Shown: positions 34,011 through 42,290 of the stretch, one piece after another
Numbering within the stretch: position 1 is the first letter of the stretch
Layout: each line of letters begins with the position of its first letter
Assembly (NCBI GenBank): GCA_963823565.1
Contig: CAWGLR010000003.1
Location: forward strand, 310,001-374,000
Direction: 5' to 3'
From: RHKX01 sp963823565
GTDB taxonomy: Bacteria; Actinomycetota; Thermoleophilia; Solirubrobacterales; 70-9
Length of the DNA: 64,000 bases
Program-made: the position numbers and the translations under genes
Notes under the pieces: generated by a model
What the model saw: only the letters and a program-made list of their open reading frames with translations
Told to the model about the DNA's origin: nothing
Databases searched by the model: none

Positions 34011-34574
34011 GTGTCGATTCCCGGAACCGCAAGATCAATCACGCTGCTACTCGGTCTGGCGCTCGCTGCATGTGCGGCGCTTGCCGCGCCAGCCGCCGCG
34101 CAGAACCCCGGCGCCGACCAGTACACCCCGTCCACGCCGACGGGTGGCGGGCCGACGCCGACGGGTGACTCCTTCGGGCAAGCCGGCGACGGCGGCTCCG
34201 ACTCCGGCGGGAGCGACAGCGGCAGTGACGACGGAGACCAGGGTGTCGCGGCGGTCCCGTCCGATTCCTCCGGCGGCGATTCCGGCGGTTCCACGTCCGC
34301 TGCCTCCGGCGACGGTGGCGGGAAGGCGGGTGGCAAGGAGGACGAGCGGACGCTCGACGCGATCGCGGCCTCGGCGCGACAGGACGCACAGGCGGCGGAT
34401 GCGGGCACGGGCGCGCGTCTCCTCCGCAGCGAGAGTGACGACGCCGGTCTGGGCGCCCTCTTCTGGATCGTCATCGCCGTGACGCTGGTCTGGGCCGTCG
34501 CGATGGCGATCGTGCGTTACCGTCGCGATTCCGGCGGTCACCGCAACATCGGCAGCGAGCGAGGGTTGTCGTGA
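34011..34574 (+). CDS. secreted low-complexity Gly/Ser/Asp-rich protein with C-terminal TM anchor
   Basis: A 187-residue protein of unknown function. A signal peptide runs to about residue 31 ('ALAAPAAAQN'). A flexible segment rich in Pro/Thr and then Gly/Ser/Asp follows, then a charged stretch ('GGKEDERTLDAIAASARQ'), one TM helix at about 149-167 ('ALFWIVIAVTLVWAVAMAIV') and a basic tail. The topology is of a single-pass surface or wall-spanning protein. The GTG start has AAGGATC upstream. It is coupled to the following glycosidase gene by GTGA, which suggests that it anchors or accompanies that enzyme. Confidence 0.72.
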   Translation: MSIPGTARSITLLLGLALAACAALAAPAAAQNPGADQYTPSTPTGGGPTPTGDSFGQAGDGGSDSGGSDSGSDDGDQGVAAVPSDSSGGDSGGSTSAASGDGGGKAGGKEDERTLDAIAASARQDAQAADAGTGARLLRSESDDAGLGALFWIVIAVTLVWAVAMAIVRYRRDSGGHRNIGSERGLS

Positions 34575-36016
34575 GGATGATCGACAGCACCCGCATTCCC
34601 CTCGCCCTCGCCCTCCTCGCCGGGTTGCTGGCCGCAGCGCTGGCGCTGGCGCCGCGCGCGCATGCGGCGCGCGACCTCGACGTCGGATTCGCCGACTACC
34701 TCTACGGCGCCGACGACGTCGACACCCGCAACCTCTGGGCGGAGCGGACAGCCGATGCGAACGCGCGCATCATCCGCGTGAACATCCACTGGAGCTCGAT
34801 CGTGTCGGGGGGCAGGCCCGCCAACCCGCGGGACCCTGCGGACCCGGCCTACAACAACCTCCGGACCATCGACCAGGCGGTGCGCAACGCCGAGGTCCAT
34901 GGCTTCGACGTGCTGCTCACCTCCTACTCCGCCCCGAGCTGGGCGGAGGGCGCGGGCCGGCCCGGCAAGGTGGACCCCGGGACCTGGAAGCCCAACCCCA
35001 ACGACTACGCCGACTTCGGCCACATGCTCGCCGAGCGGTACGGCGGCAGCTATCCGCCCTCCAATCCGATTCCCGCCGTCGAGTACTTCCAGGCGTGGAA
35101 CGAGCCGAACCTCAGCTCCTACATCACTCCGCAGTGGAAGGGGAAGACCAACCAGTCGAGCGACATCTACGTAGGCCTGCTGAACGCGTTCTACGATGAG
35201 GTGAAGGCCGTCAACCCGAGCGCGAAGGTCGTTGCTGCCGGCACCGCCCCCTACGGCGACCCGCCCGGCGGGCCGAAGCGCACGCAGCCGGTGCGGTTCC
35301 TCCAGGAGATCCTCTGCCTGACTCCGAAGAACAAGAAGGGCAAGTGCACGAAGGCCGGGAAGGCCAAGGCCGACGTCTTCGCCCACCACCCGATCAATCG
35401 CGAGGATCCGCCGCGCAAGCATGCGATCAACAAGGGCGACGTCGAGATCGCCGACATGAAGGAATTGACCACGGTCCTCAACAAGGCCGAGAAGTTCAAG
35501 ACGGTCGGCACCGGGGGCAACCATGAATTCTGGGCCGACGAGATCTGGTGGCAGACGAACCCGCCCGACCGCAAGGAGGGCGTCCCACTGAAGAAGCACG
35601 CGCGCTGGACCGCGGAGAGCCTCTACCTGCTCTGGAAGCAGCGCGTTTCGACGGCGATCTTCCTCCAGTTCCGCGACGCGAAGTACTCGCCCGGGGAGCC
35701 GACGCTCGCCAGCTACCAGACCGGCGTCTACACCTACGAGGGCAAGAAGAAGCCCAGCTTCGACGCTGTCCGCTTCCCGTTCGTGACCGAGCGCAAGGGC
35801 AAGAAGCTGAAGTCCTGGGGTATCGCGCCCGAGAGCGGCAAGCTGACGATCGAGGCGAAGGCCAAGGGCGGCTACAAGAAGGTCGGCGCAGTCAACGCCC
35901 AGAAGGGGAAGGTGTTCACGAAGTCGCTGCACGTCAAGGGCGACAACCTGAAGCTCCGTGCGAAGATCGGCGGCGACACCAGCCTCGTCTGGCAGCAGGG
36001 CAAGAAGAACCGCTAG
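34571..36016 (+). CDS. secreted TIM-barrel glycoside hydrolase (GH39/GH5-like)
   Basis: A 481-residue exported glycosidase. After a signal peptide ending 'APRAHAARD', a (beta/alpha)8 barrel shows 'RIIRVNIHWSSIV', the acid/base Glu in 'YFQAWNEPNLS' near 178, and a probable nucleophile Glu in 'NHEFWADEIWWQ' near 320. This pattern fits clan GH-A. A basic beta-rich tail of about 90 residues may bind glycan. It probably trims or remodels the polysaccharide made by this cluster. The start overlaps the preceding gene (GTGA), and the end overlaps the convergent glycosyltransferase by four bases. Confidence 0.8.
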   Translation: MRMIDSTRIPLALALLAGLLAAALALAPRAHAARDLDVGFADYLYGADDVDTRNLWAERTADANARIIRVNIHWSSIVSGGRPANPRDPADPAYNNLRTIDQAVRNAEVHGFDVLLTSYSAPSWAEGAGRPGKVDPGTWKPNPNDYADFGHMLAERYGGSYPPSNPIPAVEYFQAWNEPNLSSYITPQWKGKTNQSSDIYVGLLNAFYDEVKAVNPSAKVVAAGTAPYGDPPGGPKRTQPVRFLQEILCLTPKNKKGKCTKAGKAKADVFAHHPINREDPPRKHAINKGDVEIADMKELTTVLNKAEKFKTVGTGGNHEFWADEIWWQTNPPDRKEGVPLKKHARWTAESLYLLWKQRVSTAIFLQFRDAKYSPGEPTLASYQTGVYTYEGKKKPSFDAVRFPFVTERKGKKLKSWGIAPESGKLTIEAKAKGGYKKVGAVNAQKGKVFTKSLHVKGDNLKLRAKIGGDTSLVWQQGKKNR

Positions 36017-37335
36017 CCGCGCGCCGCGACCGCTTCGTCGAAGGCGCGGCTCGCGGCGGCGACGACCGCCGCCGACGTCAGGTCGTCGACGTTCCCCATC
36101 GCACGACGCAGCGACTCGTGCTCTCCGACGATTCGACGGATCGCGGCGGCGATGGCATCCGGATCGGAGGGCGGAGCGACCACCCCCAGGGAGCGGTCGC
36201 GGACGAGTCGGGAAGCGTCCCCGTTCGGGGGCACCAGCGCAAGCGTGGGCCGGCGAGCTCCCGCGTAGGTGAAGACCTTCGCCGACGTGTACCACTCGAA
36301 CTCGGGGTGGGTGTCCGCGATCAGCAGCACCGTCGCGTGCGCATCGCAGATGGCGGCCTCCACCTCCTGGTGGGGCCGGAACCCGTGGAAGCGCACGACC
36401 TGCTCGAGGCCCGCTGCCATGTCCACGTACCGTGCGTCGGCGATGCCGTAGAAGTCGAGGCGCATCCGCGATGCCAGGTCACCCTCGGTGGCCAGCGATC
36501 GAAGCGCTGCGAACAGCGCGGAGGGGTCGTAATGCGGCCCGCGAAGCGAGCCCGCGTAGACGAAGCGGACCGGGGGCGCCTGAGGAGGCGGCGCGTGCGA
36601 GTCGCCGACCGGATCGAAGCCCCAGAGAACGAGCCGAAGCTTCCCACGGGTCTCGGCCGGGAACCGATTCGCGAGGTCGCTCGCGAACCCCTCCGTGCCG
36701 ACGAGGATTCGGTCCGCGGAGCGGAGGCTCGCCGATTCGACCCGGGCATGGAGCCGGCGCTGGGTCTCGCTGTACCAGACGCCGTGGGACATCGATCCCC
36801 ACGGATCGTCGACCATCGAGACGAGCGGCTTCCCGGTCAGCTTGGCGAGCGCGATGGCGACCATGTGGTTCGTGTACGGCGGGCCCGCCGCGTAGATGAG
36901 GTCCGAGCTCCTCGCAGCGGGCAGCCCGCGGCCGACGGCGAAGGGGATCCAGGTGGCGAGACGATCGGGCGTGGCCAGCAGCGCTGCCGCCCGGGTCATT
37001 CTCGAGTGTCGAGGCGCTTCCGCGGAGGTGTTTGCGTCCGGCGCCCGGCGCTCGCCCTTGATGCGCCGCACCAGTGCGCCGACGGGGAGTCCGCCGGCCT
37101 CGATGGCGCCGCGGCGAGCCCAGGTGAACGAGGCGGCGTCCCCCGGACCGGGGTCCCCCTCGTACAGCGACGCCTTCGCCGTAAGCAGCCGCGGGACCCA
37201 GCCCTGGTCGGGGAGATGCCGGAGGAACTGCGCGGCCCTGAATCCCTGGGGACCGCCGAACGGCGGCGAGTAGTAGGAGACGAACAGAACCCGCCGGAAG
37301 GGCTGGTCCGGACGGGTGTGGTTGCTGCGCTCCAT
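36013..37335 (-). CDS. family 4-like glycosyltransferase
   Basis: A 440-residue GT-B glycosyltransferase. The N-domain begins 'RRVLFVSYYSPPFGGPQGFR', the pattern of GT4 enzymes of the WbuB/FnlB type, and includes 'LIYAAGPPYTNHMVAIALAK'. The C-domain shows 'FVYAGSLRGPHYDPSALFAA' and 'FEWYTSAKVFTYAGARRPTL', where the usual E-x7-E acidic pair is only partly kept. ATG 37335 lies directly before the conserved start; a GTG at 37389 would add 18 residues. It diverges from the FkbM gene. Confidence 0.82.
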   Translation of the reverse strand: MERSNHTRPDQPFRRVLFVSYYSPPFGGPQGFRAAQFLRHLPDQGWVPRLLTAKASLYEGDPGPGDAASFTWARRGAIEAGGLPVGALVRRIKGERRAPDANTSAEAPRHSRMTRAAALLATPDRLATWIPFAVGRGLPAARSSDLIYAAGPPYTNHMVAIALAKLTGKPLVSMVDDPWGSMSHGVWYSETQRRLHARVESASLRSADRILVGTEGFASDLANRFPAETRGKLRLVLWGFDPVGDSHAPPPQAPPVRFVYAGSLRGPHYDPSALFAALRSLATEGDLASRMRLDFYGIADARYVDMAAGLEQVVRFHGFRPHQEVEAAICDAHATVLLIADTHPEFEWYTSAKVFTYAGARRPTLALVPPNGDASRLVRDRSLGVVAPPSDPDAIAAAIRRIVGEHESLRRAMGNVDDLTSAAVVAAASRAFDEAVAARG

Positions 37336-37412
37336 CTGCGGTGCCGGACCCGAGGCGCGATGGACGCGGCCCGCGGGAACCTGGGCCACGTAACGTTACG
37401 AGAGGAAACGCT

Positions 37413-38321
37413 TTGAGTGAGCAGGGGAACAGGCGGGGCGAGCCACGGGAAAGCCCGGCGCAGAATGGCAGCGGGGAGCCGGGTGTGCTGCCGGTGGGCC
37501 TGCGGCTGACCTCCGCCGCACTGGCGGCGCTGCCGGTCGGGTCCGGCCAGCATCGAGTCGTGCGCCGAATCTACGAGTCCAGCCTGCGTGACGGACCGGC
37601 CGAGCCGGTTGCGGTGCGCCTCAGGTCGGGCGCCGTCATGGGGCTCGACCTCTCGGACTTCACCCAGGCGCAGGCGGCGCTCACCAGGCGGTACGACCCG
37701 GCGCTGCTCGCCTACATCGCCTCCCGCCTCCCCGAGGAGGGGACGCTCGTCGACGTCGGCGCCCACGTCGGGTTCGTGGTCCTTGCGGCCGCGGCGGGCC
37801 GGCCGCGAGCCCGAATCGTGGCCCTCGAGCCCCACCCCGGGAACCGCGCGAGCCTCCTGCGGAACCTCGCCCTCAATCCCGGCGTCCGCGTCGAGGTCGA
37901 GGGGGTCGCGGCCGGGAGGTCGCCGGGGTCCGCTCGGTTGACGGATGCGAACGAGGGGACCGATTACCACCGGATCGTCGCGGGGGCCGCCGGGGGCGTG
38001 GAGGTGGAGGTCGAGACCCTCGACGGCATCGCCGAGGCGCGGGGGATCGAGCGGATCGACGTCCTCAAGCTCGACATCGAAGGCTATGAGCCCGAGGCGC
38101 TCGCCGGAGCATCGCGGCTGCTCGAGAGTCGAAACGTGGCCACGATCATCTGCGAGCTCAACGATGACCTGCTCGGACGAGTCGGGTCGAGCAGCGCCGC
38201 GCTGGTCGCCGACTTGGCGTCCCTCGGCTACGTCCGCGAGGAGATCCCGCCGCGGGGGCTGCATCGCTTCCACGAGCCCTCGGTCCCCTACGAGAACGCG
38301 GCGTTCGTCCTCTCGGGTTGA
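37413..38321 (+). CDS. FkbM-family methyltransferase
   Basis: A 302-residue SAM-dependent methyltransferase. The SAM motif is 'EGTLVDVGAHVGFVVLAAAA' near 110-129, with motif II 'IVALEPHPGNRASLLRNLAL' and the FkbM block 'RIDVLKLDIEGYEPEAL'. The family usually O-methylates sugars, and here it probably modifies a residue of the surface glycan. The TTG at 37413 is preceded by GAGAGGA; the longer open frame to 37341 would invade the divergent gene. About 75 N-terminal residues lie outside the core. Confidence 0.85.
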   Translation: MSEQGNRRGEPRESPAQNGSGEPGVLPVGLRLTSAALAALPVGSGQHRVVRRIYESSLRDGPAEPVAVRLRSGAVMGLDLSDFTQAQAALTRRYDPALLAYIASRLPEEGTLVDVGAHVGFVVLAAAAGRPRARIVALEPHPGNRASLLRNLALNPGVRVEVEGVAAGRSPGSARLTDANEGTDYHRIVAGAAGGVEVEVETLDGIAEARGIERIDVLKLDIEGYEPEALAGASRLLESRNVATIICELNDDLLGRVGSSSAALVADLASLGYVREEIPPRGLHRFHEPSVPYENAAFVLSG

Positions 38322-38334
38322 GGCCCCCGGTGGC

Positions 38335-38916
38335 TCAGCGGACGCGCGCGGGGATCCCTGCCACCGTCGTGCCAGGCGGCACGTCGGCGGTGACGACGGC
38401 CCCCGCGCCGACCATGGCTCCGGCCCCGATCGTGACACCGCCCAGCAGGAGCGCCCCGGAGCCGATGGTCGTGCCCTCGCCCACGTCGATAGGCAGCAGG
38501 TCCCAGTCTCCGGGCCCTGCCAGCTCCCCTTCGGCGCTTCGCGCCCGGGGCCGCTTGTCGTTGACGAAGTTGACCCCGTGACCGACGAACACGCCGTCGG
38601 CGATGGTCACGCCCTCGCAGATGAAGGTATGACTTTGGACCTTGCAATGAGCGCCGACGATCGCACCCGCCTGGATCTCGACGAAGGTGCCGATCCTCGT
38701 CCCGTCACCGATCGCGCAGCCGTAGAGGTTGGTGAAGGAGTAGACGACGACGCCCTCGCCGAACGAGCAGTCCCGGATCAGCCGGAAGGGGGCGTCGTTG
38801 GCGGGTCCCTCGGAGGCCACGATCGGACCACTGTAGGGGCCGCGACGGCTCCTGGAAGCGCGGAGGAGGCCCGGCGGGCGGCGCTCGAGCTCGAGCGATG
38901 GGGAGCCGACCGTCAT
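38335..38916 (-). CDS. hexapeptide-repeat N-acetyltransferase (WlbB/WbpD-like)
   Basis: A 193-residue left-handed beta-helix acetyltransferase, with hexapeptide rungs visible in 'NLYGCAIGDGTRIGTFVEIQ', 'GVTIADGVFVGHGVNFVNDK' and 'GVTIGAGAMVGAGAVVTADV'. 'HGVNFVNDKRPRA' carries the conserved Asn-Asp-x-Pro loop of sugar N-acetyltransferases. It would acetylate the 3-amino group of a UDP-amino-uronic acid, matching the Gfo/Idh dehydrogenase and DegT aminotransferase of the cluster. The first ~90 bases overlap the open frame, and the conserved residues, of the divergent toroid gene, so one of the two starts is unusual. Confidence 0.85.
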   Translation of the reverse strand: MTVGSPSLELERRPPGLLRASRSRRGPYSGPIVASEGPANDAPFRLIRDCSFGEGVVVYSFTNLYGCAIGDGTRIGTFVEIQAGAIVGAHCKVQSHTFICEGVTIADGVFVGHGVNFVNDKRPRARSAEGELAGPGDWDLLPIDVGEGTTIGSGALLLGGVTIGAGAMVGAGAVVTADVPPGTTVAGIPARVR

Positions 38917-38997
38917 TGGTGCGGGCGTGACCCCTACGACGCCCTGAACGGCTCACGCGCGCGCCACCTCGGCTGGACGCCGCTGACCCGCCGGCTC

Positions 38998-40035
38998 GTG
39001 ATCCAGCTCCACAAGCGCTCGCCGATCGACCTCAGCCGCCCGCTCGGCGTGCCGCGGGGGGAGAACGCGAACACGATCGCGCACGTGCTCTCCGCCTACG
39101 CTCGGAGCGGCAGCGCCGGACTCGACGACCTCGGGTTCGGGGGGGTCGCAGGGACCGAATGGGCGATCGACCGGCTCGAGGCGCTGCGATCACCGGGCTA
39201 CGAGGAGCCCTGCTGGGGCTACCACTTCGACGTCGAGACGCGTTTCTTCTTCTACTCGCGCCGGACGCCGAACACGATCGCGACGTCCTTCGCCGGCTTG
39301 GCGCTGCTGGCAGCGGCGGAAGAGCGAGGGTCAGAGCGGGCGCGCGAGCTCGCCGAGGGAGTGGGGGAGTTCCTGCTGCGGCGGATCGAGCTGACCGCGG
39401 CCCCGGGCGGCAACGGCGCTTTCCTGGGGTACTTCCCCGGCGACCGCACGCCGATCCACAACGCGAGCATGCTCGCCGCGTCGGTGCTGGCCTGCCTGCA
39501 CGCGGCGGGCGGGCGGGACGAGTACGCCGAGGTGGCGCGGGAGGCGGTGGCGTTCGCGCTCGCCCACCAGCGGCCCGACGGCTCGTGGCCCTACGCGGAG
39601 GGCGAGCTGGGCGCGTGGGTCGACAACTTCCACACCGGGTACGTGCTCGACTCGCTGCTCCGCTGCGGGCTGGCGCTCGGCGACGAGGACGCGCTCGCGG
39701 GCTGGCGCCGCGGCCTCTCCTTCTTCCGCGAGCGGCTCTTCGACCCCGGCGGCGTGCCGCGCTTCACGACCGATCGCACGCATCCGATCGACGGCCAGTG
39801 CGTCGCGCAGTCGATCGAGACCTTCGCGCTCGGCTCCCGCCTGCACCCGGAGCTGCTCGCCGACGCCGGGCAGGTCCTCGGCTTCGGGCTGCGGCGGATG
39901 CGCCGCCGCGACGGCGCCTTCGCCTTCCAGCGCCACCGCACGTTCGTCAACCGCGCCGCCCACGTGCGGTGGGTCGAGGCTCCGATGCTGTCGGCGCTCG
40001 TCTCGCTCTGCGCGGCGATGGGAGCCGGACGATGA
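38998..40035 (+). CDS. alpha/alpha-toroid protein of polysaccharide clusters (function unknown), start uncertain
   Basis: From the GTG at 38998 it encodes 345 residues forming an alpha/alpha toroid like glycosidase or terpene-cyclase barrels: 'CWGYHFDVETRFFFYSRRTP', 'IHNASMLAASVLACLHAAGG', 'RPDGSWPYAEGELGAWVDNF' and 'RTHPIDGQCVAQSIETFALG'. Such proteins recur in exopolysaccharide loci but have no proven activity. The frame stays open upstream, and the codons just before GTG ('GRDPYDALNGSRARHLGWTP') look conserved in the family, yet no ATG/GTG/TTG occurs in frame between 38650 and 38998. It is coupled to the next gene (ATGA). Confidence 0.75.
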   Translation: MIQLHKRSPIDLSRPLGVPRGENANTIAHVLSAYARSGSAGLDDLGFGGVAGTEWAIDRLEALRSPGYEEPCWGYHFDVETRFFFYSRRTPNTIATSFAGLALLAAAEERGSERARELAEGVGEFLLRRIELTAAPGGNGAFLGYFPGDRTPIHNASMLAASVLACLHAAGGRDEYAEVAREAVAFALAHQRPDGSWPYAEGELGAWVDNFHTGYVLDSLLRCGLALGDEDALAGWRRGLSFFRERLFDPGGVPRFTTDRTHPIDGQCVAQSIETFALGSRLHPELLADAGQVLGFGLRRMRRRDGAFAFQRHRTFVNRAAHVRWVEAPMLSALVSLCAAMGAGR

Positions 40036-41144
40036 CGCCGGGTCGCCAGCCGGGTGAGCCGAAGGTCTGGATCGACCTGTCGAACTCGCCGCATCCGCTG
40101 CTGTTCGCGCCGATCGCGCGGCGGATCGAGGAGCTCGGCGGGGCCGTCGCCGTCACCTACCGCGACCACGCGCAGACGGCCGAGCTCGCCCGCGAGCGCT
40201 GGCCCGACGCGACACTCGTCGGCGAGGCGAGCCCCGACGGGCGGGTGCGGAAGGCCCTGGCGGTGGGCGGGCGGATGGCCGGCCTCGCGCGCTGGGCCTG
40301 GCGCGAGCGGCCGCAGGTCGCCCTCTCGCACAACTCCTACGCCCAGATCCTCGCCGCCAGGGCGATGTGGATCCCGGCCGTCACCGCGATGGACTACGAG
40401 CACCAGCCCGCCAACCGCGTGGCCTTCCGCGGCGCGAGCCGGATCCTGCTGCCTGAGGCCGTGCCCGCCGACGTCGTCGCCGAGCAGGGGGCCAAGCCCG
40501 CGAAGGTGATCCGCTACGCGGGGCTGAAGGAGGAGGTCTACCTCGCCGACTTCGCGCCCGACGCCGGCGTTCTCCAGCGGATCGGCGTCAGCCGGCCCGA
40601 GGGCGGCGCGGTGGTCGTCGCCCGCTCCGCCCCGGCGGGCGCCGCCTACCACCCCGAGGAGAACCCGATCCTGGAGGACTGCCTGCGCGTCCTCAGCGCG
40701 CGCGAGGACGTGGTCACGGTCGCGCTCGCGCGGCACGGCCGGCAGCGCGAGCGGCTGCGCGAGCTCGGCCTCGAGCGCCTCGTGGTCCCCGAGCACGCGA
40801 TCGACGCCCGCTCGCTGCTCTACGCGGCCGACGCGTTCGTCGGCGCCGGCGGAACGATGAGCCGCGAGGCGGCGCTGCTCGGGCTCCCGACCTGGTCGGC
40901 CTTCGCGGGCGAGCGGCCCGCGGTCGACCGCTGGCTCGAGGAGCGCGGCCTGCTGCGCCCGCTGCGCGACCCGGCCGAGCTCGCGGGCATCGGCCCGCGC
41001 CCGAGCACGACGGCAGATCTCGCCCGCATCCGGGCGGACGGCGAGCGCATCCGCGACGCCTTCGTCGCGGCCGTCTTCGAGCTGGCCGAGGCCAAGGCCG
41101 CGGGCGGCGCGACGGCGCGGCGCGGTTCCGGGGAAACTGCCTAG
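40032..41144 (+). CDS. DUF354-family GT-B-like protein
   Basis: A 370-residue protein of the DUF354 family, which has a GT-B/UDP-GlcNAc-epimerase-like fold. It starts 'KVWIDLSNSPHPLLFAPIAR' and shows 'YEHQPANRVAFRGASRILLP', 'VIRYAGLKEEVYLADF' and 'ADAFVGAGGTMSREAALLGL', the phosphate-binding Gly-rich turn of the C-domain. The family lies in surface-polysaccharide and lipid-linked sugar loci; a glycosyltransferase activity is likely but unproved. The ATG overlaps the toroid stop, and DegT follows after 3 bases. Confidence 0.82.
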   Translation: MTPGRQPGEPKVWIDLSNSPHPLLFAPIARRIEELGGAVAVTYRDHAQTAELARERWPDATLVGEASPDGRVRKALAVGGRMAGLARWAWRERPQVALSHNSYAQILAARAMWIPAVTAMDYEHQPANRVAFRGASRILLPEAVPADVVAEQGAKPAKVIRYAGLKEEVYLADFAPDAGVLQRIGVSRPEGGAVVVARSAPAGAAYHPEENPILEDCLRVLSAREDVVTVALARHGRQRERLRELGLERLVVPEHAIDARSLLYAADAFVGAGGTMSREAALLGLPTWSAFAGERPAVDRWLEERGLLRPLRDPAELAGIGPRPSTTADLARIRADGERIRDAFVAAVFELAEAKAAGGATARRGSGETA

Positions 41145-41147
41145 GCG

Positions 41148-42290
41148 ATGGCGCGAGGACAGGGCACAGGGGGCGTTCCGTTCGTGGACCTCGGGCCGAT
41201 GCACGCCGAGGCCGGGGACGCGATCGATGCCGCGATCGCCGCCACCGTCGCCAGCGGGGACTTCATCCTCGGCGCCGAGGTCGGCCTCTTCGAGCGCGCC
41301 TTCGCCGACTACTGCGGGGTCCGGCACGCCGTCGGCGTCGGCTCGGGGACGGTGGCGCTCGAGATCGCGACCCGCGCGCTCGGGATCGACCACGGCGCCG
41401 AGGTGATCGTGCCGGCCCACACCTACATCGCCTCGGCGCTCGGGCCGCTGCACGCGGGCGCCCTGCCGGTCTTCTGCGACGTCGACCGCTCCACCGGGCT
41501 GATCGACCCGGCCGCCGCGGCGGCCGCGATCACCGACCGGACCGCCGCGATCGTTGCAGTCGATCTCTACGGCCAGATCCCCGACCCGGCGCCGTTGCGG
41601 CAGCTCGCCTCCGAGCACGGCCTCGCCCTGATCGAGGACGCCGCGCAGGCGCACGGAGCGTCGTCCGGCGACGAGCGGGCGGGAGCGATCGGCGACGTCG
41701 GCTGCTTCAGCTTCTACCCGTCGAAGAACCTCGGTGCCTTCGGCGACGCCGGCGTCGTCACGACCGACGACGACGAGGTCGCCGATCGCGTCCGCCGCTG
41801 GCGCAACCTCGGCCAGCTCGGCAAGGGGGATCACGACCTTCCCGGGCGCAACGAGCGTCTCGACACGATCCAGGCCGCGGTGCTGCGGGTGAAGCTGCCG
41901 CACCTCGACGGCTGGAACGACGCGCGCCGCGAGGCCGCGGCCGCCTACCGCGAGCAGCTGCCGCCGGACGTCCCCGCGCTCCCGCTCCGCGACGGCGCCG
42001 GCGACGTCTTCCATCTGTTCCCCGTCCGCGTCGCCGACCGCGACTCGGTCCGCTCCGCGCTCGATCGCGCCGGCATCGGGACCGGCATCCACTACTCGCC
42101 GGCGGTCCACGAGCAGCGACCGTTCCTCGACCAGGCCGGATCGCCGCGGGGCGAGTTCCCCGAGGCCGAGGCCTGGGCGCGGGAGGAGCTCTCGCTGCCG
42201 ATGTACCCGGGGCTCGAGGCGGACGGAGTCGGGCGGGTCGCCGAGGAGCTCGCCGTCGCCACCGGGCTGACCGCCCGCGGGACCGGATGA
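41148..42290 (+). CDS. DegT/DnrJ/EryC1/StrS-family PLP aminotransferase
   Basis: A 380-residue sugar aminotransferase. The PLP-binding Lys is in 'CFSFYPSKNLGAFGDAGVV' near 197, and the phosphate-binding 'GSGTVALEIATRALG' and 'IEDAAQAHGAS' are conserved. The substrate end shows 'IGTGIHYSPAVHEQ'. By family it aminates a 3- or 4-keto nucleotide sugar. With the Gfo/Idh dehydrogenase and hexapeptide acetyltransferase it fits the WlbC/WbpE step to a 3-acetamido uronic acid, but a 4-amino sugar is also possible. Its 3' end overlaps the next start by four bases (ATGA). Confidence 0.9.
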   Translation: MARGQGTGGVPFVDLGPMHAEAGDAIDAAIAATVASGDFILGAEVGLFERAFADYCGVRHAVGVGSGTVALEIATRALGIDHGAEVIVPAHTYIASALGPLHAGALPVFCDVDRSTGLIDPAAAAAAITDRTAAIVAVDLYGQIPDPAPLRQLASEHGLALIEDAAQAHGASSGDERAGAIGDVGCFSFYPSKNLGAFGDAGVVTTDDDEVADRVRRWRNLGQLGKGDHDLPGRNERLDTIQAAVLRVKLPHLDGWNDARREAAAAYREQLPPDVPALPLRDGAGDVFHLFPVRVADRDSVRSALDRAGIGTGIHYSPAVHEQRPFLDQAGSPRGEFPEAEAWAREELSLPMYPGLEADGVGRVAEELAVATGLTARGTG

